Below the pieces are notes generated by a model. It did not search any database and was not told the DNA's origin. It saw nothing but the letters and a program-made list of their open reading frames with translations. A stretch of DNA of 64,000 nucleotides from Sulfitobacter sp. F26204. GTDB lineage: Bacteria > Pseudomonadota > Alphaproteobacteria > Rhodobacterales > Rhodobacteraceae. Shown here one piece after another: positions 27,260-36,915 of the stretch. Numbering within the stretch: position 1 is the stretch's first letter; every line of letters starts with the position of its first letter. The position numbers and the translations under genes are program-made. The stretch spans positions 372,001-436,000 of the forward strand of contig NZ_JAPMLQ010000002.1 of NCBI RefSeq assembly GCF_026410305.1, read 5' to 3'.

Positions 27260-28660
27260 ATGTTAGATAGTGATACTGAAACGGCTGTAACCTCCGAAGA
27301 CGAAGACGCAAAGAACTACAAACTGGACCGGCGTACAGTTGCGTCTGTTCTTTATGCTGTCGAAATTGATGATCGTGACCGTTTGATCGAATTGATGGAG
27401 CCGCTGCATGCGGCAGACATTGCGGACCTGCTGGAACAGATCAACGCCTATGATCGCAGTCGTCTGATCCGGTTGTATGACATGGAATTTGACGGCGAGA
27501 TCCTGTCGGAACTTGACGAATCCATCCGCGAAGAAGTGATCGCGGTGCTGACACCGCAGGTGTTGAGCCAGGCAGTGCGTGAGTTGGACAGCGACGATGT
27601 TGTTGACCTGATCGAAGACCTTGAGGACCATCAGCAAGAAGCGATTCTGGAGGTTTTGGAAGACGCTGATCGGGTCGCGGTCGAACAATCCTTGTCCTGG
27701 CCTGAATATTCCGCGGGCCGCCTGATGCAGCGCGAGGTGGTCAAGGCACCCGAACATTGGACTGTAGGGCAGGCAATTGATTATCTGCGCGCAACCCCGG
27801 AAGAAGATCTGCCGGCCCAGTTCTATCACATTGTGATGGTCGATCCGCGCTTTCACCCAGTTGGCAACGTTACACTGGGCAAACTGATGCGCTCCAAACG
27901 CGCAACGATGCTCAAGGATATTCTTGAAGATACCTTTCAGATCATTCCTGTGATGCAGGACGAGGGCGATGTGGCCTATGCGTTCAACCAATATCACCTG
28001 ATTTCGGCACCGGTTGTAGATGACGAAGGGCGGCTGATCGGGATGATCACCATTGATGATGCCATGGCGGTGCTGGACGAAGAACACGAGGAAGACATTC
28101 TGCGTCTTGCCGGTGTTGGCGAAAGCTCTCTCTCGGACCGCGTAATCGAGACGACCAAGCAGCGCTTGCCATGGCTTGCGGTGAACCTGCTGACCGCGAT
28201 TGCGGCGTCGATGGTGATTTCCCAGTTCGAAGTCGCGATTGCACAGATCGTAGCCCTGGCGGTGCTGATGCCGATCGTTGCCTCCATGGGGGGCAATGCC
28301 GGCACTCAAAGCCTGACAGTGGCCGTGCGCGCCATCGCAACCAAGGATCTTACCGGATCGAACGTCTGGCGCGTGATCCGGCGTGAATGCCTGGTGGGGC
28401 TGATCAATGGCGCGATTTTTGCGGTGGTGATGGGGATCGTCGGCGTGATCTGGTTCGGCTCTCCGGCGCTTGGTTATGTGATCGCGTCTGCGATGGTGAT
28501 CAATATGGTGGTTGCGGGATTTGCAGGCACAGGCATTCCGATCCTGCTGGAACGGATCGGTATTGATCCGGCGTTGGCGTCAGGTGCCTTTGTAACGACG
28601 GTAACGGATGTTGTCGGGTTCTTTGCCTTTCTGGGATTGGCGGCTGCGGTGCTGTTGTGA
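27260..28660 (+). CDS. mgtE: Magnesium transporter MgtE
   Basis: 466 residues. Order: MgtE N domain (about 35-140, HAADIADLLEQINAYDRSR), a pair of CBS domains (about 150-275) and five transmembrane helices (about 295-466) with the pore segment PIVASMGGNAGTQSLTV. MgtE is a dimeric Mg2+ channel gated by cytosolic Mg2+ through the N and CBS domains. The ATG has an AGGAGG site. Its stop overlaps the GTG start of the cyclo-ligase gene. Confidence 0.96.
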   Translation: MLDSDTETAVTSEDEDAKNYKLDRRTVASVLYAVEIDDRDRLIELMEPLHAADIADLLEQINAYDRSRLIRLYDMEFDGEILSELDESIREEVIAVLTPQVLSQAVRELDSDDVVDLIEDLEDHQQEAILEVLEDADRVAVEQSLSWPEYSAGRLMQREVVKAPEHWTVGQAIDYLRATPEEDLPAQFYHIVMVDPRFHPVGNVTLGKLMRSKRATMLKDILEDTFQIIPVMQDEGDVAYAFNQYHLISAPVVDDEGRLIGMITIDDAMAVLDEEHEEDILRLAGVGESSLSDRVIETTKQRLPWLAVNLLTAIAASMVISQFEVAIAQIVALAVLMPIVASMGGNAGTQSLTVAVRAIATKDLTGSNVWRVIRRECLVGLINGAIFAVVMGIVGVIWFGSPALGYVIASAMVINMVVAGFAGTGIPILLERIGIDPALASGAFVTTVTDVVGFFAFLGLAAAVLL

Positions 28661-29223
28661 CCGATCTGAAACAGATCAAGGAAGCCGCTCGTAAAGCGGC
28701 ATTTGCACGGCGCAGGCCCTTGTTTGAAAAGGCAAATGCTGCTCAGGCAGGGTATCTGAGCGAAATTTTGGCGGGGTATCGGGGTGTGCCACTGTCCGGC
28801 TTCATGCCGATCCGTACCGAGATTGACCCCGTGCCCGCCATGGCCGAAGCCTCAGCCCATGGTCCTGTGGGTGTTCCCGTGATCGAAGGTGCTGATCAGC
28901 CTTTGAAATTTTCGCAATGGACCCCGGACGCGCGAATGGTGCCGGGGGCCTTTGGTGCGCAAATCCCTGATGTCCCAGTGTATTTCGAGCCTGAAATCCT
29001 GATTGTGCCGTTATTGGCATTCAACCGTTTAGGCGGGCGTCTGGGCTATGGCGGCGGATTCTATGACCGCACCCTTGAGATGCTGCGCGCCAAACGAGCA
29101 ACCCTCGCCATCGGCTTTGCCTTTGCGGGACAGGAAGTTACGGATTTGCCTCTGGAAAGGACCGATCAACCGCTCGATCTGATCGTGACAGAAGCCGGTG
29201 TGATCGAGGTGCCGGCGCATTGA
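28657..29223 (+). CDS. 5-formyltetrahydrofolate cyclo-ligase
   Basis: 188 residues; ATP-dependent conversion of 5-formyl-THF to 5,10-methenyl-THF. Family motifs: a basic N-terminal helix region (KQIKEAARKAAFARRRPL), GFMPIRTEIDPVP, and the signature NRLGGRLGYGGGFYDRTLE with its folate/ATP-binding Gly-rich turn. GTG start overlapping mgtE by 4 bp. Homologues often sit near 6S RNA; no 6S RNA is recognised here. Confidence 0.93.
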   Translation: MTDLKQIKEAARKAAFARRRPLFEKANAAQAGYLSEILAGYRGVPLSGFMPIRTEIDPVPAMAEASAHGPVGVPVIEGADQPLKFSQWTPDARMVPGAFGAQIPDVPVYFEPEILIVPLLAFNRLGGRLGYGGGFYDRTLEMLRAKRATLAIGFAFAGQEVTDLPLERTDQPLDLIVTEAGVIEVPAH

Positions 29224-29308
29224 TTGCTCAGCGGTGTCTTGACGGGTGCGGCGGAATTTCATTTCCTGATTGTAAAAAATTAATTTTAGCAACAATCGGA
29301 GACTGAAA

Positions 29309-30031
29309 ATGAGCTTTTTTGATGTTTTTATAGATTCAGTTAAGCCGCAAACGGCCAAGGATTTTGAAACTGTCTACAAGGTCGGCAAAGCGCTCGACAA
29401 GATGGGTCCCAAGTCCAGCGCAAAGAATGTCGAAGAACTGCAAAGTGTTCTGAAAAAAGGCTGGATTGAGAAGGCCGAAAAACAGATCAAACTTGAGTTG
29501 AAACGTTTTCAGACAGCGCTGAAGGCCAAAACCATCTGGCCGGAAGAAAAGATCGATGCCTATGAGAAAAAGGTGATTTCCGCCTACAAGAAAGAAAGCA
29601 AGAAAGGCTTGCAACCCATCGATTGCAAGCAGACCATTGCCGCCATTCGTCCCCTGTTGAAAGAGATTTCCAGACACGAGCAGGCGCTGCGCGACATTGC
29701 TTATCTGTCCAAGAAATCAATCGCGACAGCCGCCGGCATGGAAAAAGACTATCGCCTGCGCAAGGAATATTCCGCCGAACTTGCCAAGCAGTTCAAGCTG
29801 TTGACCAAAGTGGCGGTCTTCGGGGCGATGCAGGCAGAAATGCTTACTTATTATCTACATTGCATCGAACTCAAGAAATTATATGCGGAGGCGGAATCCT
29901 GCGCCAAAAAGCTTGGCAAACGCGTGGCGGAGGACGCCAAGGAAGCCAAAAGCCGGGCAGAGATGACCAGGGAACAATTCAACTACACCAGTCGTTCCTG
30001 TTATTGGGAAGACCTTGAAGGGCGCATCTGA
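29309..30031 (+). CDS. Lysine-rich coiled-coil protein, unrecognised
   Basis: 240 residues with no recognised domain, signal peptide or membrane helix. It is almost wholly helical and strongly charged, with many Lys/Glu/Ala heptads (e.g. KKGWIEKAEKQIKLELKRF, KKVISAYKKESKKG). A good start is supported by GGAGACTGAAA-ATG. The 85-bp leader is AT-rich and holds an inverted repeat GATTGT...ACAATC (29268-29297). It lies between the cyclo-ligase and YmdB-like genes on the same strand but has its own leader. Composition (rich in AAA/AAG Lys) differs from its neighbours. Confidence 0.7.
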   Translation: MSFFDVFIDSVKPQTAKDFETVYKVGKALDKMGPKSSAKNVEELQSVLKKGWIEKAEKQIKLELKRFQTALKAKTIWPEEKIDAYEKKVISAYKKESKKGLQPIDCKQTIAAIRPLLKEISRHEQALRDIAYLSKKSIATAAGMEKDYRLRKEYSAELAKQFKLLTKVAVFGAMQAEMLTYYLHCIELKKLYAEAESCAKKLGKRVAEDAKEAKSRAEMTREQFNYTSRSCYWEDLEGRI

Positions 30032-30106
30032 CCACGGGTAAAGGTCTGGGTAACCGCCCAAATCTGTACTTGCGTGCATGCGGGTCTGGCCCTAGCTGTT
30101 CTTCTC

Positions 30107-30919
30107 ATGAAAATACTCTTTCTCGGCGATGTCATGGGCCGCGCTGGCAGGCGCGCTGTTTCAGAAAACCTCCCGCGTCTGCGCGACGCATGGAAGCTGG
30201 ATTTTGTCGTGGTCAATGGCGAAAACGCCACTTCTGGCATGGGGCTATCGGGGGCGCATGCCAAGACTCTGCTGGAGGCGGGGGCGGATTGCCTGACGCT
30301 GGGTGATCATGCCTTTGACCAGAAGGACATGCTCAGCTTTATCGAACAGGAACCGCGCATCATTCGCCCACTCAATTTTTCCAAGACCGCACCGGGCAAG
30401 GGCGCAAAGCTGTTTACTGCCCGGAACGGACGCAAGGTTCTGGTGACACAGGCCCTGGGGCAGGTGTTTATGAAACGTCCCTATGACGACCCGTTCTCAG
30501 CGCTGGATGCGGTGCTCAAGATCCATCCGCTTGGCGGCATGGCTGCGGCGATCATCGTTGACATACATTGTGAAGCGACCTCGGAGAAAATGGCAACCGG
30601 GCATTGGTGTGACGGACGTGCCTCTTTGGTTGTGGGGACCCATACGCATGTGCCGACATCGGATGCAATGATCCTCAAGGGCGGCACTGCTTATCTGAGC
30701 GATGCGGGGATGTGTGGTGATTACAATTCTGTCATCGGGATGGACACGACCGAACCTTTGCGCCGTTTCATTACCGGCATGCCGAAAGACCGTTTCACAC
30801 CGGCCAACGGAGAGGCGACCCTTTCGGGAGTCTATATCGAGACAGATGACAAAACCGGCCGTGCCACCCGTATCGTTCCCGTGCGCGAGGGGGGGATGCT
30901 TCAAAACAGCGGTCCGTGA
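30107..30919 (+). CDS. YmdB-family metallophosphoesterase (TIGR00282)
   Basis: 270 residues from ATG 30107, starting MKILFLGDVMGRAGRRAV. Metal-binding motifs of the YmdB family are intact: GDVMGRAG, VVNGENATSGMG, TLGDHAFDQ, IVDIHCEATSEKMA and VVGTHTHVPTSD. The Bacillus member is a 2',3'-cNMP phosphodiesterase affecting biofilm and RNA decay. The frame extends 11 codons upstream, but the shorter start matches the family exactly. Confidence 0.92.
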   Translation: MKILFLGDVMGRAGRRAVSENLPRLRDAWKLDFVVVNGENATSGMGLSGAHAKTLLEAGADCLTLGDHAFDQKDMLSFIEQEPRIIRPLNFSKTAPGKGAKLFTARNGRKVLVTQALGQVFMKRPYDDPFSALDAVLKIHPLGGMAAAIIVDIHCEATSEKMATGHWCDGRASLVVGTHTHVPTSDAMILKGGTAYLSDAGMCGDYNSVIGMDTTEPLRRFITGMPKDRFTPANGEATLSGVYIETDDKTGRATRIVPVREGGMLQNSGP

Positions 30920-31008
30920 CTTTGCTTTGACAAGCCGCGTGCTTGTCGCCTAAGCGGCGATGAGCGACATTTCAATCAAGTCGCATAGCGCAGGTCGAGG
31001 TTGCATTG

Positions 31009-32781
31009 ATGAATTTTCTGCCCCTTTCGGACACCGGAAACGCGGTTCTTGCGCTCACTGTTGTGGTGATCATGTTCGTGCTTTTCCTGCGCGAGAGCTT
31101 TCCAACCGAAGTCGTGGCTCTTGCCGGTGCTGCGGTCCTTCTTGTAACGGGCATATTGCCCTATCAGGACGCGCAGATGGTGTTGTCCAATTCGGCACCC
31201 TGGACGATCGCAGCGATGTTCATTGTGATGGGGGCACTGGTGCGCACGGGCGCGCTGGATGTGCTGACGCAACTGGCCGAACGATACGCCCGAACCAATC
31301 CAAAGATGGCGGTGATCGGCGTGATCCTGTCGGTGATGGCGGCAAGTGCCGTCATGAACAACACACCTGTGGTTGTGGTGATGATCCCGGTGGTCGTGCA
31401 GTTGAGCAAAACCCTGGGTACAAAGGCGTCCAAGTTATTGATTCCGTTGTCCTATGCCGCAATCATGGGCGGATCGCTGACCCTGATCGGCACCTCGACG
31501 AACCTGCTGGTGGACGGGGTGGCCCGTTCTCAGGGGATGGAGCCGTTCGGGATCTTCGAGATCATGCCGATTGGTTTGGTGGTCTGTGCCTGGGGATTGA
31601 TTTATATGGGGCTGTTCGCCCGCAAGCTCTTGCCAGATCGCGACAGTATGGCCTCCATGTTGTCGAACCGGTCGAAAATGAAGTTTTTTACCGAGGCGGT
31701 AATTCCTCCGGATTCCAACCTGATCGGGCGTGAGGTGCTGGATGTGAAGCTGTTCAAGCGCGAGGGGGTCCGCTTGATCGATGTGATCCGGGGCGATCAA
31801 TCCTTGCGGCGTAACCTCAAAGATGTGTCTCTTGAGATTGGTGACCGCGTGGTCCTGCGCACGGAAATGACGGAATTGTTGAGCCTTCAGGCGACCAAGG
31901 AATTGAAGCGCGTCGATCAGCTGTCAGCGGTCGAGACCACCACAGTCGAAGTGCTGATTACACCGGGGTGCCGTATGGTGGGACGGACGCTCGGCTCGAT
32001 CCGGTTGCGGCGGCGTTATGGCGTCTATCCGCTGGCGGTGCATCGGCGCAACCAGAATATCGGCCTGCAACTGGATGATCTCATCGTGAAGGTGGGTGAT
32101 ACGCTGCTGCTGGAAGGGGCGGCTGAGGACATCAACCGTCTGGCGGTTGATATGGATATGGTGGATGTGAGCCAGGCCTCTGCGCGGGCCTACCGGCGCG
32201 GCCATGCCCCCATCGCCATTACTGCCCTGGTTGGCATTGTCGTGCTCGCCGCATTCAATGTGGCACCGATCCTGATGCTGGCGGTCATTGCTGTCGCCCT
32301 GGTGCTGGTCACGGGGTGTATTGACGCCGAAGAGGCCTTTACCTTTGTTGACGGACGTTTGCTGGCCTTGATTTTTTCGATGCTGGCGGTGGGGGCGGGT
32401 TTGCAGAATTCAGGGGCGATTACGCTGCTGGTCAATGGCATTGCGCCGACACTTGGCAACTTGCCGCTGACCGTCGTGATCTTCTGCGTGTTCCTGCTGA
32501 CCACGGTGCTGACCGAAATCGTCTCTAACAATGCAGTTGCCGTGATCATGACACCGATTGCAATCAGCCTTGCTGCGGCGCTGGGTATTGATGCACGGCC
32601 CCTGGTGGTGGCGGTGATGATTGCGGCGTCCTGTGCCTTTGCCACGCCGATCGGATACCAGACCAATACGCTGGTTTATGGTCCGGGTGGCTACAAGTTC
32701 ACCGATTTCATGCGTATTGGTGTGCCTTTGAACCTGAGCATGTCCTTGCTGGCCAGTGCTGTCATTCCAATGGTTTTCTAG
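31009..32781 (+). CDS. SLC13-family permease with two TrkA_C domains
   Basis: 590 residues. N-terminal transmembrane half (about 1-200, with MNNTPVVVVMIPVVVQL and LTLIGTSTNLLVDGVARSQG), two RCK_C/TrkA_C domains (about 225-375), and a second transmembrane half (about 395-590, with TEIVSNNAVAVIMTPIAISL and FATPIGYQTNTLVYGPGGYK). This is the divalent-anion:Na+ symporter type (DASS) whose substrates include sulfate and dicarboxylates; here the substrate is unknown. It faces an equal-size paralogue at 32858-34630. Confidence 0.92.
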   Translation: MNFLPLSDTGNAVLALTVVVIMFVLFLRESFPTEVVALAGAAVLLVTGILPYQDAQMVLSNSAPWTIAAMFIVMGALVRTGALDVLTQLAERYARTNPKMAVIGVILSVMAASAVMNNTPVVVVMIPVVVQLSKTLGTKASKLLIPLSYAAIMGGSLTLIGTSTNLLVDGVARSQGMEPFGIFEIMPIGLVVCAWGLIYMGLFARKLLPDRDSMASMLSNRSKMKFFTEAVIPPDSNLIGREVLDVKLFKREGVRLIDVIRGDQSLRRNLKDVSLEIGDRVVLRTEMTELLSLQATKELKRVDQLSAVETTTVEVLITPGCRMVGRTLGSIRLRRRYGVYPLAVHRRNQNIGLQLDDLIVKVGDTLLLEGAAEDINRLAVDMDMVDVSQASARAYRRGHAPIAITALVGIVVLAAFNVAPILMLAVIAVALVLVTGCIDAEEAFTFVDGRLLALIFSMLAVGAGLQNSGAITLLVNGIAPTLGNLPLTVVIFCVFLLTTVLTEIVSNNAVAVIMTPIAISLAAALGIDARPLVVAVMIAASCAFATPIGYQTNTLVYGPGGYKFTDFMRIGVPLNLSMSLLASAVIPMVF

Positions 32782-32819
32782 CGCCCTGGTCTGAACGGGA
32801 GCGCTTGTCGAGAGTGCGG

Positions 32820-32842
32820 ACGGTATATAAGGCCAAAAAGAG
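32820..32842 (+). repeat. Dispersed 23-nt motif, copy 2
   Basis: Identical over 23 nt to copies at 18012 (reverse) and 63873; with copy 3 the similarity extends upstream to GAGAGTGCGG (one mismatch) and downstream through the GGGG run. It sits between the two convergent permease genes. Confidence 0.7.
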
Positions 32843-32857
32843 GAGGGGGAAGTGCCC

Positions 32858-34630
32858 TTAAAGCGGCCAGAACACCAGGATTGCGGGGATCGAAACCGCG
32901 ACAACGATGATTTCGAGCGGCAGCCCCATACGCCAGTAGTCGCCAAAGGAATAGCCGCCCGGACCAAGGATCAAGGTGTTGTTCTTGTGTCCGATCGGGG
33001 TGAGGAAGGCGCTGGAGGCGGCCACTGCAACGGCCATCAGGAAAGGATCCGGAGAAACCCCCAGGGTCTGGGCCATCTGGATGCCGACGGGGGCTGCAAC
33101 GATGGTTGTCGCGGTGTTGTTAAGGACATCGGACAGGGTCATGGTCACCACCATCAAGACGGTCAGCACGATCCAGGGGGCCATGCCCTGGGTCAGCCCG
33201 ATCAGCGCCCCCGCGATCAATTCGGTACCGCCGGAGGTTTCAAGCGCCGCGCCAAGGGGGATCATGGACCCCAGGAGCACCACGACCGGCCATTCGATGT
33301 GGGAATAGAGTTCGGAGAGGGGCACGATTTTCACGAGCACATAGGCGATAACAACAAGTCCGAGGGCGACCGGCAGGTAAATCAGTCCCACACTCGCAGC
33401 CATGACGGCGGCACCAAAAAGACCGATGGCCAGCCATACCTTGGTGTTTTCCGTCACCGCCAGCCCGCGATCCGCAAGGGGGAGGACATCAAGCCACTCC
33501 GTCACATCGGCCGCAGTGTCACGTGGCACCAGCAGCAATAGAATATCGCCTGCTTTCAGCTCGGTACCGCGCAAACGTGACGTGATTTTGCGGCCCTGGC
33601 GGGAGATGCCCATCAGGACGGTGCGCCGGCGCCATGCCAGGCCGACCGCCTGTGCGGTGCGTCCGTTCAGCCTCGAGGATTCCGTGACGACCACCTCTAT
33701 GATCTCAACACCTTCGCCCCCTGCCTTCAGGAGTTCCTCGCGGTCAGTATCGGCCAAAGCGAGCTTGAGCGTGCTGCGAAATTCGTCCAGGGCATCCGGA
33801 GTCGCGTCCAGCACCAGCGCATCCCCTGCCTGCAGGATCACGGAGCGCGCCTGGCCGTAGCGGCGTTTGCCATCGCGGATGAGACCGAGGATTGACACGT
33901 CGGCGCTGTCGGCGTCGGGATAGAGTTCCTTGACCCGTTTGCCGATGTGTTTGCTGTCCTCGGGAATCACCAGCTCGGCAATATATTGCGACAGGTCTTC
34001 GGTGCTGATCGAGGCATCATCGCGGGCCGGGATCAACCGCCAGCCGATCAAGGCGACAAACGTCAGCCCGGCGATGGCGGCAACCCCGCCGACGGGGGCG
34101 AAATCAAACATGCGAAAGGGTTCGCCCAGTGATTCCTGTCGTATCGCGGCGATGATGATATTCGGTGGCGTGCCGATCAGGGTGACCATGCCGCCGAGGA
34201 TGGTGGCAAAGCTGAGCGGCATCAGGCTGAGGCCGGGGACGCGGCCCGCCTTGCGTGATGTCTGGATGTCGACGGGCATCAAGAGCGCAAGGGCTGCGAC
34301 GTTGTTCATGAAAGCCGAGAGGATGCCGCCGACGGCGCCCATCAAGGTGATATGGGCACCCAGAGAGCGGGAGGCATCGACAAGCGTGCGGGTGATCAGC
34401 AGCACCGCACCGGAGCGCACAAGGCCGGCGGATACGACCAGCACCAGCGCAACCACCAATGTGGCGGGATGGCCGAAACCGGCAAAGGCGTTTTCGGTCG
34501 GGACAACGCCGAGAACGACGCCCAGCATCAGAGCGCTGAAGGCGACCAGATCATAGCGAAACCTGCCCCAGAGCAGCATGCCAAAAACCGCGCCAAAGAG
34601 GGAGAATAGGATGATTTGATCAGTGCTCAT
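32858..34630 (-). CDS. SLC13-family permease with two TrkA_C domains (paralogue)
   Basis: 590 residues with the same layout as the neighbouring permease: transmembrane half, two RCK_C domains (about 210-375), transmembrane half. Pore motifs: MNNVAALALLMPVDIQ, TLIGTPPNIIIAAIRQES, LNNTATTIVAAPVGIQ and FLTPIGHKNNTLILGPGGYS. Sequence is clearly different from the other copy, so this is an old paralogue, not a recent duplicate. Substrate unknown. Confidence 0.92.
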   Translation of the reverse strand: MSTDQIILFSLFGAVFGMLLWGRFRYDLVAFSALMLGVVLGVVPTENAFAGFGHPATLVVALVLVVSAGLVRSGAVLLITRTLVDASRSLGAHITLMGAVGGILSAFMNNVAALALLMPVDIQTSRKAGRVPGLSLMPLSFATILGGMVTLIGTPPNIIIAAIRQESLGEPFRMFDFAPVGGVAAIAGLTFVALIGWRLIPARDDASISTEDLSQYIAELVIPEDSKHIGKRVKELYPDADSADVSILGLIRDGKRRYGQARSVILQAGDALVLDATPDALDEFRSTLKLALADTDREELLKAGGEGVEIIEVVVTESSRLNGRTAQAVGLAWRRRTVLMGISRQGRKITSRLRGTELKAGDILLLLVPRDTAADVTEWLDVLPLADRGLAVTENTKVWLAIGLFGAAVMAASVGLIYLPVALGLVVIAYVLVKIVPLSELYSHIEWPVVVLLGSMIPLGAALETSGGTELIAGALIGLTQGMAPWIVLTVLMVVTMTLSDVLNNTATTIVAAPVGIQMAQTLGVSPDPFLMAVAVAASSAFLTPIGHKNNTLILGPGGYSFGDYWRMGLPLEIIVVAVSIPAILVFWPL

Positions 34631-34769
34631 GCCTGCACCATCTTTGGTATCAACTTCCAGGGCAAGAGGAGAATGGTGTCAGGACACAACGACTTGACTC
34701 CGACTTGTCCGCCAAGCGGTGCTGGCCTATAGAGGCGGAAATCGCAGGAAATCCACCAAGAGGTATATC

Positions 34770-35525
34770 ATGGCCGGCCACTCCAAATGGGCAAATATCC
34801 AGCACCGCAAGGGGCGTCAGGACAAGATTCGCGCCAAGCTGTTTTCAAAATTCAGCAAGGAAATCACCGTTGCAGCCAAGATGGGCGACCCTGATCCAGA
34901 TAAGAATCCGCGCCTGCGGCTTGCGGTGAAAGAGGCCAAGTCGGCTTCGATGCCCAAGGACAACATCGACCGTGCGATCAAGAAATCAGTTGCGGGCGAG
35001 GGCGAGGATTACAAGGAAATCCGTTATGAGGGCTATGGTCCCAACGGGGTGGCGGTTATTGTCGAGACAATGACCGACAACCTGAACCGGACCGCGTCGA
35101 CGGTGCGTTCGACCTTTACCAAGAATGGCGGCAATCTGGGGGAAACCGGCAGCGTCGGGTTCATGTTCGACCGCAAGGGCGAAGTCAGCTATCCGCTGGA
35201 AGTGGGAGACAATGACACCGTGATGATGGCCGCGATCGAAGCCGGTGCCGAAGATGTGGAAAGCACTGAAGACGGTCACGTGATCTGGTGTGCCGATACG
35301 GAACTGAACGATGTGGCCACGGCGCTTGAGGCCGAGCTGGGCGAATCGGAGTCGACCAAACTGGTCTGGAAACCGACAACCACCACCGAATTGGATCTGG
35401 AAGGTCTGCAAAAGCTGATGCGGCTGGTGGATGCCCTGGAAGATGACGATGATGTGCAGCGTGTCACAACGAATTTTGAAGCCTCTGACGAGGTGATGAT
35501 GCAGTTTGAAGAGTCCGCCGGGTGA
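34770..35525 (+). CDS. yebC: YebC/PmpR-family protein
   Basis: 251 residues, starting [18 protein letters not shown], the invariant family N terminus, so the ATG at 34770 is certain. [15 protein letters not shown] and [15 protein letters not shown] follow. YebC proteins were described as transcription regulators and more recently as factors that help ribosomes at proline stretches. The acidic C terminus is normal. Confidence 0.96.
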   Translation: MAGHSKWANIQHRKGRQDKIRAKLFSKFSKEITVAAKMGDPDPDKNPRLRLAVKEAKSASMPKDNIDRAIKKSVAGEGEDYKEIRYEGYGPNGVAVIVETMTDNLNRTASTVRSTFTKNGGNLGETGSVGFMFDRKGEVSYPLEVGDNDTVMMAAIEAGAEDVESTEDGHVIWCADTELNDVATALEAELGESESTKLVWKPTTTTELDLEGLQKLMRLVDALEDDDDVQRVTTNFEASDEVMMQFEESAG

Positions 35526-35591
35526 TCATTTGAAACTTGAACTGCCGCTCTTGCGGCGCGGCAGTTCGGGAAGGTGCAGGGCCTCTGGCAT

Positions 35592-35837
35592 CTAGCCAGA
35601 CAGGCGGGCGCGACCGACCCAGGGAAACCCCCTCCAGCGGCGGCGCGGGTTTTGTTCGGTCGGTTTTTGCTGGGCGAGGCTGGCCAGTACTTTTTTGACC
35701 TCATTCAGCCGGCTGCGCGCGGCGGTGCTGCCGGCGGATGCCTGAACATCCAGAATCTTGGATTGGGTATGAAGGGCGGCTTCAATGACGGCCAATTCCT
35801 GATCACTGACAATCAGATCATGTTGTTTGCAGAACAT
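35592..35837 (-). CDS. Small protein, unrecognised, Rhodobacterales-like
   Basis: About 81 residues from the ATG at 35837, which has AAGGA seven nt before it (ATG 35852 is a weaker alternative). It starts MFCKQHDLIVSDQELAVIEAA, then HTQSKILDVQASAGSTAARS and a basic C terminus with PRRRWRGFPW. Helical and soluble. It stands alone between yebC and argP. Function unknown. Confidence 0.6.
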   Translation of the reverse strand: MFCKQHDLIVSDQELAVIEAALHTQSKILDVQASAGSTAARSRLNEVKKVLASLAQQKPTEQNPRRRWRGFPWVGRARLSG

Positions 35838-35935
35838 ATTGTTTTCCTTCATCTCTGGAGCCCATGTAGGCGCTTGCCTGCGCAGATGCTAGGGACAGCA
35901 ACGCAGATCACATTGATTTGTGGCGGTTTTGTGGT

Positions 35936-36823
35936 TTAGCGCTGCAATGGGCGTAATTGTTTCAACCCGATGCGCAAAATTTCGCGGGTCAGGGGCGCGA
36001 GGGCCGGAGCCATTGCGCGGGTCACTTGCCAATACAGTGGCACATCCATCGGCAAGGTGGCATCGAGCGTGACCAAGCGGCCGCTGGCCAGATGGTCGCG
36101 GATCAGGCTTTCGGGGATCATACCCCAGGCCATACCGGTGAGCGCGGCCTTGTCGAAGGCGGGGGTGGAAGGCATCTGATGTGTGGGCGGGTATAGAGAC
36201 CTGCCGGTTTTTGCCGTAATCCAGCGGGCCTGAAGCTGATCCTTGGAGGTAAATGTCAGCATCGGGGCAGAAGCAAGACATTCGGCAGTTATCCCCGCCG
36301 GGAAATAGCGCGCCATGTAGTCAGGGCTGGCAACGGCACTGTAGCGCAGGGCACCAAGGGGGTGGAGATCGCAGCCCGTGACGGCCTTGTTCTTGCCTGT
36401 AACGGCGGCGCTGACGGCCCCGCGGCGCAGCCATTCATCTGCGGTATCCTGATCGTCGATGCGGAGATCGAACAACATGGCAGGTGCCGCCGCAAGGGCA
36501 GGGACCAGCCATGTGTCCATACAGTCAGCAGGCACGGCAAGGGTCAGCCGGGCGGGCAAGGCGGCCTCTTTGGCGATGTCGCCAAGAGCTGCTGCCTCCA
36601 GCAAGGCAACGTCTTCGGCATGTTTTGCCAGCCGCGTGCCCAAAGGCGTCGCCGTGCAGGGCTGGCTGCGTGTGACGAGGGTTGCGCCAATCCGTTCCTC
36701 CAGCGCCTTAAGCCGTTGCGAAATGGCTGAGGGTGTCACGTTCAGGCTTGCCGCGGCGGCCTCAAAACTGCCCAGGCGCAGAATGGCGGAGAGGGCGGCA
36801 AGCTGTGTGGGGTCGATCGGCAT
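35936..36823 (-). CDS. argP: LysR-family regulator ArgP
   Basis: 295 residues. The winged HTH (LAALSAILRLGSFEAAAASL; VTPSAISQRLKALEERIGA) and the effector domain match ArgP/IciA, which senses lysine and arginine and activates the exporter gene lysE/argO. The divergent lysE 92 bp away is the classical target, which supports the call strongly. Confidence 0.9.
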   Translation of the reverse strand: MPIDPTQLAALSAILRLGSFEAAAASLNVTPSAISQRLKALEERIGATLVTRSQPCTATPLGTRLAKHAEDVALLEAAALGDIAKEAALPARLTLAVPADCMDTWLVPALAAAPAMLFDLRIDDQDTADEWLRRGAVSAAVTGKNKAVTGCDLHPLGALRYSAVASPDYMARYFPAGITAECLASAPMLTFTSKDQLQARWITAKTGRSLYPPTHQMPSTPAFDKAALTGMAWGMIPESLIRDHLASGRLVTLDATLPMDVPLYWQVTRAMAPALAPLTREILRIGLKQLRPLQR

Positions 36824-36915
36824 AAGATTTTCTAATCTTGAGTTACTATCTTTAATTTGATTAATGAGCTATCCCCCCGGTAGTCAAGTGGCAGACTTAA
36901 AACAGGATTTTGCTG

